63,186 bases of DNA, taken from NCBI RefSeq assembly GCF_001015055.1, contig NZ_BBWZ01000029.1:1-63186 (forward strand), read 5' to 3'. Made by a program: the position numbers and the translations under genes. Shown here in pieces: positions 58,333 to 63,186 of this stretch; position 1 is the stretch's first letter; every line of letters begins with the position of its first letter. The stretch comes from Aneurinibacillus tyrosinisolvens (GTDB taxonomy: Bacteria > Bacillota > Bacilli > Aneurinibacillales > Aneurinibacillaceae). The notes below the pieces were generated by a model. It did no database searches. It saw only the letters and a program-made list of their open reading frames with translations, and was not told where the DNA came from.

Positions 58333-59523
58333 TTATTTACACGTTCTTGGGTAATAACAACATCCCGGATACTTCACTATATATTGTTTTTCCTTTCTCA
58401 ATGCGTTCATTAATTCTGGTCCTACATTTAGGTTCTGTTGTACAAGTTGATGAGGTGTAAGCGCCATCCACTGATTCAGTGAAACATCTTCAAAGCGGTC
58501 ACTCGCAAACATCTCCAAAGCCCATACGCTTTGATTACCGGTGTTTTGGATGTAGTGTCCGAAGGCGCGTGGTACATATCCTACATCCCCAGCACGATAA
58601 TCGAAAGTACGAGCCGTACCATTGGGTGCCATAACCGTCATGCGCGCCGTACCTGAGATATAATATTGCCATTCATCGTTGTTTGGATGCCAATGCATTT
58701 CTCTCATTGCGCCCGGTTTGATTTCCAACAACGATGCGGCAATTTGAGTGGAAATAGGAAAGTTGGTTGAATCGACTATTCGCACGGTACTCCCGCCCGG
58801 AGTTACAATCGGCTCTTGTGCAAGGAGTCGATGTGTAAAGGTTTTTGGTACTGTACCTTGTGGGTCTGCTACCTGCTGACTTTCGAGTGGACCGGGAATA
58901 GTTCCTTGGAAAATGTATAGCTGATGATTCGGGATATGGGCAAAAGCGCTTGTTGGAACACCAAAATTCGCCGATAGTACGTCCTTTGGCGTATGTGCGA
59001 ACCAATCAGAGATGGATAAAGTATTGAGGTCAGAGAATTTACCGTCAGGGAAGACGAGTAAAAACTCGCAACCTTCTTCCAACCCTTGAATAGAATGCGG
59101 AATTCCGGGAGGGAAGTACCACAGATCGCCTACGCCTACGTCAGCAATGAAGTTCCTCCCGTTCTGGTCAACTGATGTAATGCGCGCTCGCCCCACAAGC
59201 ATGATAGCCCATTCCGCTTGCTGATGCCAATGTAACTCACGCACACCACCCGGAGTCAGATCCATATTCACCCCAGCAATCGTGGTTGCTATCGGCAACT
59301 CTCTAACCGTCACTTCCCGTGACCAGCCGCCTTGATTTAACTGCATATGTGTGTCAGAGAAAGAGAACTTCATATTGGGCAACGAGCCAGCATCGGTGGC
59401 GGGCGGAACTAACATGTCGGGGTTCTCAAGGTCTCGCATAACGTCCCGTGGTCCAAAATCCCACCATCCGGCACCATCCCTTATCGGTTGCGGTATATAT
59501 CCGTTCCTTGTTTGGTTTTCCAA
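58333..59523 (-). CDS. Oxalate decarboxylase-like bicupin with altered lid
   Basis: 396 residues from TTG 59523 (AGAGGTG upstream). Two cupin domains, each with a manganese site: HWHQQAEW with PHSIQ, and [10 protein letters not shown] with GHYIQ. The whole protein follows OxdC ([49 protein letters not shown]). In OxdC the catalytic lid over the first site is SENST with the essential Glu. Here it reads SDLNT, so the acid is Asp and the loop is different. Lid changes are known to shift OxdC toward oxalate oxidase activity. Carboxy end CCYYPRTCK has three Cys. Likely cytosolic. Confidence 0.88.
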   Translation of the reverse strand: MENQTRNGYIPQPIRDGAGWWDFGPRDVMRDLENPDMLVPPATDAGSLPNMKFSFSDTHMQLNQGGWSREVTVRELPIATTIAGVNMDLTPGGVRELHWHQQAEWAIMLVGRARITSVDQNGRNFIADVGVGDLWYFPPGIPHSIQGLEEGCEFLLVFPDGKFSDLNTLSISDWFAHTPKDVLSANFGVPTSAFAHIPNHQLYIFQGTIPGPLESQQVADPQGTVPKTFTHRLLAQEPIVTPGGSTVRIVDSTNFPISTQIAASLLEIKPGAMREMHWHPNNDEWQYYISGTARMTVMAPNGTARTFDYRAGDVGYVPRAFGHYIQNTGNQSVWALEMFASDRFEDVSLNQWMALTPHQLVQQNLNVGPELMNALRKEKQYIVKYPGCCYYPRTCK

Positions 59524-59599
59524 AATAATCACACCTCTAATTCTATTCACTAAGTATTCGACACTGGTTCAGGTGCCCAATTTAAATTATGAATAGAAT

Positions 59600-60237
59600 C
59601 AGGATCAGGAATTATGTCCTCTTATTACGTTAAACTGCCCAATAGTTGAATAACAAAATTAACAACACACTTTAACCAAGCTTAGATTTAAAAATTTCTT
59701 GCCCTTTCCCCTATTCCCTAATTCAGATTCATCTTAGCTTCTTTCTTCAAAAATGTCCTGCTTCTATGTAGTTGAAAAATTAAGTTCTTTCCTTCCCTTT
59801 CTCTCAAACCCTTGTCATTCCTGCATTTCCCAATTTCTGTCGTCAAATAGGTTTTTCCCTAACCTCCTCCTTTTTTCGTCCTATTTTTTGTCAGAATCCA
59901 GCTTTTTCCTCGCTCTTTTCATCCAATAAAAAACACGAGGAAAATCGGATGGTGATTCCGATTTTCGCTCGTGTGAGGGAACGATTTATTTGCCCAAGAA
60001 TACAGTTTATTTGGCTAAGGAAGAACTTAATTTTGCAGGTACAAATCCTGTTGCTTTGAAATAAAGTTTGATCAAAAATATCTCGTAAACCCAAATTTTA
60101 CAATAAATATAAAGAATCCATTTTGAAAAAAGATTGCTCAAAACTGGATTCTTCTCCAGCAGATTTAAGTTTGGTTTTTATAAAAAAGTTTGATTGTCCA
60201 GTGAAAATATAGTTTTAGACTGACCATAATAACGAAA
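59600..60237. other. Long intergenic region with one strong hairpin
   Basis: About 640 bases with no credible gene. An ORF of 67 codons at 59891-60094 on the minus strand has no ribosome binding site. It holds a large hairpin at 59934-59973 and several copies of AAGTTTGAT-type AT-rich words that recur near 62090. TTAAACTGCCCAATAGTTGAA at 59626 is a copy of the dispersed repeat lead-in. Confidence 0.5.
59934..59973 (-). terminator. Strong hairpin, possible terminator
   Basis: CACGAG-GAAAATCGGA pairs with TCCGATTTTC-GCTCGTG. On the minus strand TTTTTTATTGG follows, so it can end a transcript coming from upstream of 59974. Confidence 0.55.
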
Positions 60238-60282
60238 CAGCGGCGGACCAGGACGTGAAAAATAAAGTCCTACACTGCCGCT
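60238..60282 (-). terminator. Large imperfect hairpin after the alpha/beta hydrolase
   Basis: ACAGCGGC..AGGAC pairs with GTCCT..GCCGCTGT around GTGAAAAATAAA. About 90 bases after the hydrolase stop. There is no clear T-run, so termination is uncertain. Confidence 0.45.
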
Positions 60283-60374
60283 GTCTTTGCTGAACTAACG
60301 TTCTCCGATAGTTTAATCGTCGAAGCTTTAGTATTAGAAAGATCGAGATAATTTTTTTGCCAAGCTCCCTGACA

Positions 60375-61139
60375 TTACTGGTTAATGGATAATTCGAAAA
60401 AACTTTTAAGATGTGCCAGCAATGACTGATACTGTGTAGAAATATACGAAGCATGATTACCAGTCACTACTACAAGCTTAGTATGAAGCAACTTTGCCAT
60501 ATCATGAGCGTACTCAGGTCGAATAATATCATTGTCTCCAATGATGAGTAGGACGGGTACAATAATTTGTTCCAGTTCTGCGGGTTCTAGAAAATCCTCT
60601 TTACTTACGTTATTTGCCATTTCTGCACCTTTGGCAATCAGTTTGGACCAGTTTTCAGGGTGTGGAGCTACTCGTTCATATTCTTGCTTCATCTGGGGTG
60701 GAAAAGCTTCGGCGGAAGCATGTTTGAGTCCTTCGACAATATAGGGAAAGTAGCCATCCATACTATATACGGTCGAGGCTAGTGCCAGTTTACGGATCAG
60801 GTTGGGGTTCGTCTTAGTCAATTGCAATGCGACTGTTCCGCCAGCACTGTATCCGAACACATCCGCTTCAGCGATTCCCAATTGATTCAGCAATTCAGAT
60901 GTATCACGGCCCATTTGAGCAAAACTTAACGGGCGGTCAATATCTGGCGTATGGCCATGTCCTTGCTGTTCAATTAATACTACCTGACGGTGATCAACCA
61001 GCTCCGGCAATATCGGATCGAACATACGGGCAGTCGCAAACTGACCATGGAGCAAAACTAACGGTTCTCCGTTCCCATGGATTTCATAATACATATTCAA
61101 TCCATTTACATTCTTGTAACCGCTTTTTATGTCACTCAT
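60375..61139 (-). CDS. Alpha/beta hydrolase
   Basis: 254 residues. LVLLHGQFATARMFDPIL at 27-44, nucleophile in DVFGYSAGGTVALQL (GYSAG), Asp in IIGDNDIIRPEY and His in VVTGNHASYIS. Resembles haloperoxidase/esterase-type hydrolases of broad use. GGAGG precedes ATG 61139. Monocistronic. Confidence 0.87.
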   Translation of the reverse strand: MSDIKSGYKNVNGLNMYYEIHGNGEPLVLLHGQFATARMFDPILPELVDHRQVVLIEQQGHGHTPDIDRPLSFAQMGRDTSELLNQLGIAEADVFGYSAGGTVALQLTKTNPNLIRKLALASTVYSMDGYFPYIVEGLKHASAEAFPPQMKQEYERVAPHPENWSKLIAKGAEMANNVSKEDFLEPAELEQIIVPVLLIIGDNDIIRPEYAHDMAKLLHTKLVVVTGNHASYISTQYQSLLAHLKSFFELSINQ

Positions 61140-61318
61140 GCTTAAGCCTCCTCTGCATCCTAATGTGTGTCTGTAAGTTTATTTGATAAAAAGACTTCCA
61201 CCCTCGGGTGATCGACATTATCATTCCAATAATAGCACATTCAATGTTTTCTAAGCTTCTTTTGAATTGCTGTCTTTAATGTTCAGCAAGAATTATCAAA
61301 CATGTTGTTGAATTAAAC

Positions 61319-61408
61319 TGCCCATTAGCTTAATGAACTGGGCAGTCAGTCTACAACTTTATTTTCTCAGTCTAATACTTCATTTTCCAGTCCACAACTT
61401 TATTTTCT
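61319..61408. repeat. Hairpin followed by three tandem 20-21-bp repeats
   Basis: CTGCCCA / TGGGCAG hairpin at 61318-61345, then three near-identical units: CAGTCTACAACTTTATTTTC, CAGTCTAATACTTCATTTTC, CAGTCCACAACTTTATTTTC at 61347, 61368 and 61388. They are not in any coding frame. Role unknown. Confidence 0.6.
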
Positions 61409-61482
61409 CATTACATTAATCATTTTCTACCTGTATTCCCTCCACCATCGCCCCCATTTGTTGAATAAATATCCTGCTCTTG

Positions 61483-61932
61483 TTACTGTATGGGAACTAA
61501 TATTTCACACAAATGGTTATCGATCATTTGTGAAGTGTATCTTTCTACAATCGGCTGTTCCCTTATTGATAGATTGCTTTTTTCTATTTCAGAAAAAATA
61601 TTGCCCCAAAATTCACCGACTGCCTCTTTTGTATGGTCAAGGACGAAAACAGCGTATTTCCCACCAGTAAATTTACCGACTTGAGCTGGTCTTGCCACAT
61701 TAAAATCTTTATTTACAACAACACAAACATCATAACGACATTCTTCTTTAGGAGTAACCTGGGGGTTATCCTGCGGTATTCCTAAAATCGTGGAATTATC
61801 AAATACACCATTTATCTGTGCCCACTTTTTTAAGGACTCCATTAGTTCCTTGTTTTGCTTTTCGCCATACTCTCCAACGTTACGGAAATAAGCAATTCTT
61901 GATTCAGGTATTTCTTCAATAGTTATTTTCAT
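61483..61932 (-). CDS. GyrI-like (AraC effector-binding) protein
   Basis: 149 residues: stand-alone GyrI-like/AraC_E_bind domain. ITIEEIPESRIAYFRNVGEY start, TILGIPQDNPQVTPKEECRY, DVCVVV and KFTGGKYAVFVLDHTKE with PIVERYTSQM end are diagnostic. It binds small aromatic or cationic ligands; some members hydrolyse or sequester toxins, and E. coli SbmC/GyrI protects gyrase. AAGGAGAG precedes ATG. Confidence 0.83.
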   Translation of the reverse strand: MKITIEEIPESRIAYFRNVGEYGEKQNKELMESLKKWAQINGVFDNSTILGIPQDNPQVTPKEECRYDVCVVVNKDFNVARPAQVGKFTGGKYAVFVLDHTKEAVGEFWGNIFSEIEKSNLSIREQPIVERYTSQMIDNHLCEILVPIQ

Positions 61933-62149
61933 TTTAAATCTCTCCTTTTGGATAAGGTAATACGATTTAAATTATTATTCAAACACTTTTTTAAAAGAGG
62001 ATATTCTGTAGACGTTCCTTCATAATCTGGCCCGATTTCGGAACAAAAAAATCCTGCATATCATTACAGGACTTTTGATCAAACTTTTTTATAAATTATC
62101 ATTTTTTTTAAAAATTATCGAACTTCTTTACAAATTATCAAACTTTATT

Positions 62150-62500
62150 TTAAATCAACAGTGGTTCTTTTAACCAACCTAATATCGTTTTATTAGATTC
62201 GGATGGATGCTGCGAAGTAATGATTTCTTCAAGCTTTTCTTTTTGCTCATTTGTCAGAGATTGACTAACCGTATTAAATAGCTTCTTTTCAGCCATTGCC
62301 CTTGCCTCCCACACCATTCTCTCAAGTGTAGTGATAGCAGGCAGTATGATTTTGTTTATTCTTAGAAAATTTATGCATTCATGTAGTAGATGAATGGCAT
62401 CACCATTTTCCAAAGCTAATTGATGAAGATGCTTAAATATCATTCGATATTCTTTTAGAGTAAAAGTTACAAAGTCGTATTCACTTCGAATTTCTTTCAG
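62150..62500 (-). pseudogene. Tn3-family transposase, internal fragment
   Basis: 117 open codons with no start: LKEIRSEYDFVTFTLKEYRM, HLHQLALENGDAIHLLHECI, NFLRINKIILPAITTLERMV, GWLKEPLLI. This is the DUF4158 amino-terminal region of Tn3 TnpA (LPAxTTLERxVWEARA). The first ~50 residues and the whole catalytic part are missing. It points away from the resolvase gene. Confidence 0.85.
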
Positions 62501-62518
62501 TTAATTAGTTCAATTATA

Positions 62519-62544
62519 TATCAATAGAGTGTACTCTATTGATA
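62519..62544. repeat. Perfect 12-bp inverted repeat, probable res site
   Basis: TATCAATAGAGT-GT-ACTCTATTGATA between the divergent transposase fragment and the resolvase gene. Position and shape match the crossover subsite of a Tn3-type res. A related half-repeat GTCTCATAAGACTTGTCTCA follows at 62581. Confidence 0.7.
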
Positions 62545-62616
62545 CAAGTGTAGGAGACTGATAAAATCATAGTTAAGAGCGTCTCATAAGACTTGTCTCA
62601 AAAATGAGGTGATATT

Positions 62617-63186
62617 TTGCGAAAAATCGGTTATATACGTGTCAGTTCAACTAGCCAGAATCCTTCAAGGCAATTTCAGCAACTGAACGAAATCGGAATG
62701 GATATTATTTTTGAAGAAAAAGTTTCCGGAGCAACAAAAGATCGTGAGCAACTTCAAAAAATGTTAGAGGATATACAAGAAGGTGACATCATTTATGTTA
62801 CGGACTTAACTCGGATTACTCGTAGTACACAAGATTTATTTGAATTAATCGATAACATACGGAGTAAAAAGGCAAATTTAAAATCCTTAAAAGATACATG
62901 GCTAGATTTATCAGAAGATAATCCCTACAGCCAATTCTTAATTACGGTTATGGCGGGTGTAAACCAATTAGAACGTGATCTTATCCGTATGCGGCAGCGT
63001 GAAGGAATTGAACTGGCTAAGAAAGAAGGAAAGTTTAAAGGTCGGTTAAAGAAGTACCATAAAAATCATGCAGGAATGAATTATGCAGTAAAGCTTTATA
63101 AAGAGGGAGATATGACTGTAAATCAAATTTGTGAAATTACAAATGTGTCTAGGGCCTCATTATATAGAAAGCTATCGGAAAGGAAC
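62617..63186 (+). CDS. Tn3-type serine resolvase/invertase (runs off the window)
   Basis: 190 codons from TTG 62617, with GAGGTG eight bases upstream, open to the last base. Catalytic domain: KIGYIRVSSTSQNPSRQ with Ser-10, EEKVSGATKDREQL, IYVTDLTRITRSTQDLF and FLITVMAGVNQLERDLI. Carboxy helix-turn-helix: MTVNQICEITNVSRASLYRKL. It resolves cointegrates at the adjacent res site. The true end lies outside the window. Confidence 0.95.
   Translation, partial: MRKIGYIRVSSTSQNPSRQFQQLNEIGMDIIFEEKVSGATKDREQLQKMLEDIQEGDIIYVTDLTRITRSTQDLFELIDNIRSKKANLKSLKDTWLDLSEDNPYSQFLITVMAGVNQLERDLIRMRQREGIELAKKEGKFKGRLKKYHKNHAGMNYAVKLYKEGDMTVNQICEITNVSRASLYRKLSERN

Noticed and set aside
59891..60094. 67-residue minus-strand ORF
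   Set aside because: No ribosome binding site, it overlaps a large hairpin, and the composition is not protein-like.
60215..60454. 79-residue minus-strand ORF overlapping the hydrolase end
   Set aside because: Out-of-frame shadow of the hydrolase gene plus the following hairpin.
61347..61408. CRISPR array
   Set aside because: Only three units of 20-21 bases, directly abutting with no spacers, and no cas genes in the window.
44900..63186. Prophage
   Set aside because: No capsid, portal, terminase, tail or lysis genes. The region is better explained by insertion elements and orphan accessory genes.

Overview
The window looks like a chromosomal segment of a Bacillales firmicute (Bacillaceae/Paenibacillaceae type). 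It has YkuK, ComJ/NucA, YitT, a CotA-like laccase, RsbR-type STAS and IscB/IS200 relics, AGGAGG-type ribosome binding sites and strong intrinsic terminators. No species can be named from the sequence alone. Positions 1-44,900 are ordinary metabolic chromosome. The remainder is AT-richer and full of mobile-element debris and lone accessory genes.

Layout. 1-6.3 kb: tRNA-Asn, ykuK, a crotonase, a VUT transporter coupled to a beta-carbonic anhydrase, DUF952 and diaminopropionate ammonia-lyase. 6.3-9.2 kb: methyltransferase and UbiB/ABC1 kinase with a coiled-coil partner. 9.2-14.5 kb: a divergent cluster with ADH, SCP2-like carrier and ALDH on the minus strand, and a GAF-LuxR regulator and an R2-like ligand-binding oxidase (R2lox) on the plus strand. 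I read this as a candidate lipid or hydrocarbon oxidation system. 14.6-27.7 kb: a long minus-strand catabolic operon for four-carbon sugar acids (DUF1537 kinase, PdxA2, MFS carrier, LarA-like racemase, ALDH, Fe-ADH, 2-hydroxyacid dehydrogenase, SDR, 3-hydroxyacyl-CoA-dehydrogenase-like). It lies downstream of a PrpR-type AAA+ regulator that has lost its GAFTGA loop. 28-30 kb: a PAS-GGDEF-EAL protein behind a class I c-di-GMP riboswitch and terminator. 30-36.4 kb: Nudix, LysR, MFS/F420-reductase-like/YciI, MarR with palindromic operators, and a deletion scar joining an ALDH fragment to a chemotaxis-receptor fragment. 36.5-44.9 kb: ComJ/NucA and a secreted protein, FabF paralogue divergent from an MmyB-type regulator, CotA-like multicopper oxidase, and a decayed PhoX.

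44.9-63.2 kb is accessory DNA. It holds a truncated IS200, an IS21 element inserted in a NERD-domain gene (5-bp target duplication), a MerR / beta-domain / ClpP three-gene module, small immunity-like genes, and a GC-rich insert (SLH remnant, alpha/beta hydrolase, DUF1330) bounded by operator-like repeats. It also holds an RsbR-like gene, an internally deleted IscB with its upstream omega-RNA region, an oxalate-decarboxylase-like bicupin with an altered lid, and a Tn3-type end with res site and resolvase running off the window.

At least five otherwise intact genes (carbonic anhydrase, UbiB, LarA-like, NucA, RsbR-like) are each broken by the apparent loss of one G or C at a short G/C tract. This pattern points to consensus-sequence errors at least as much as to biology.
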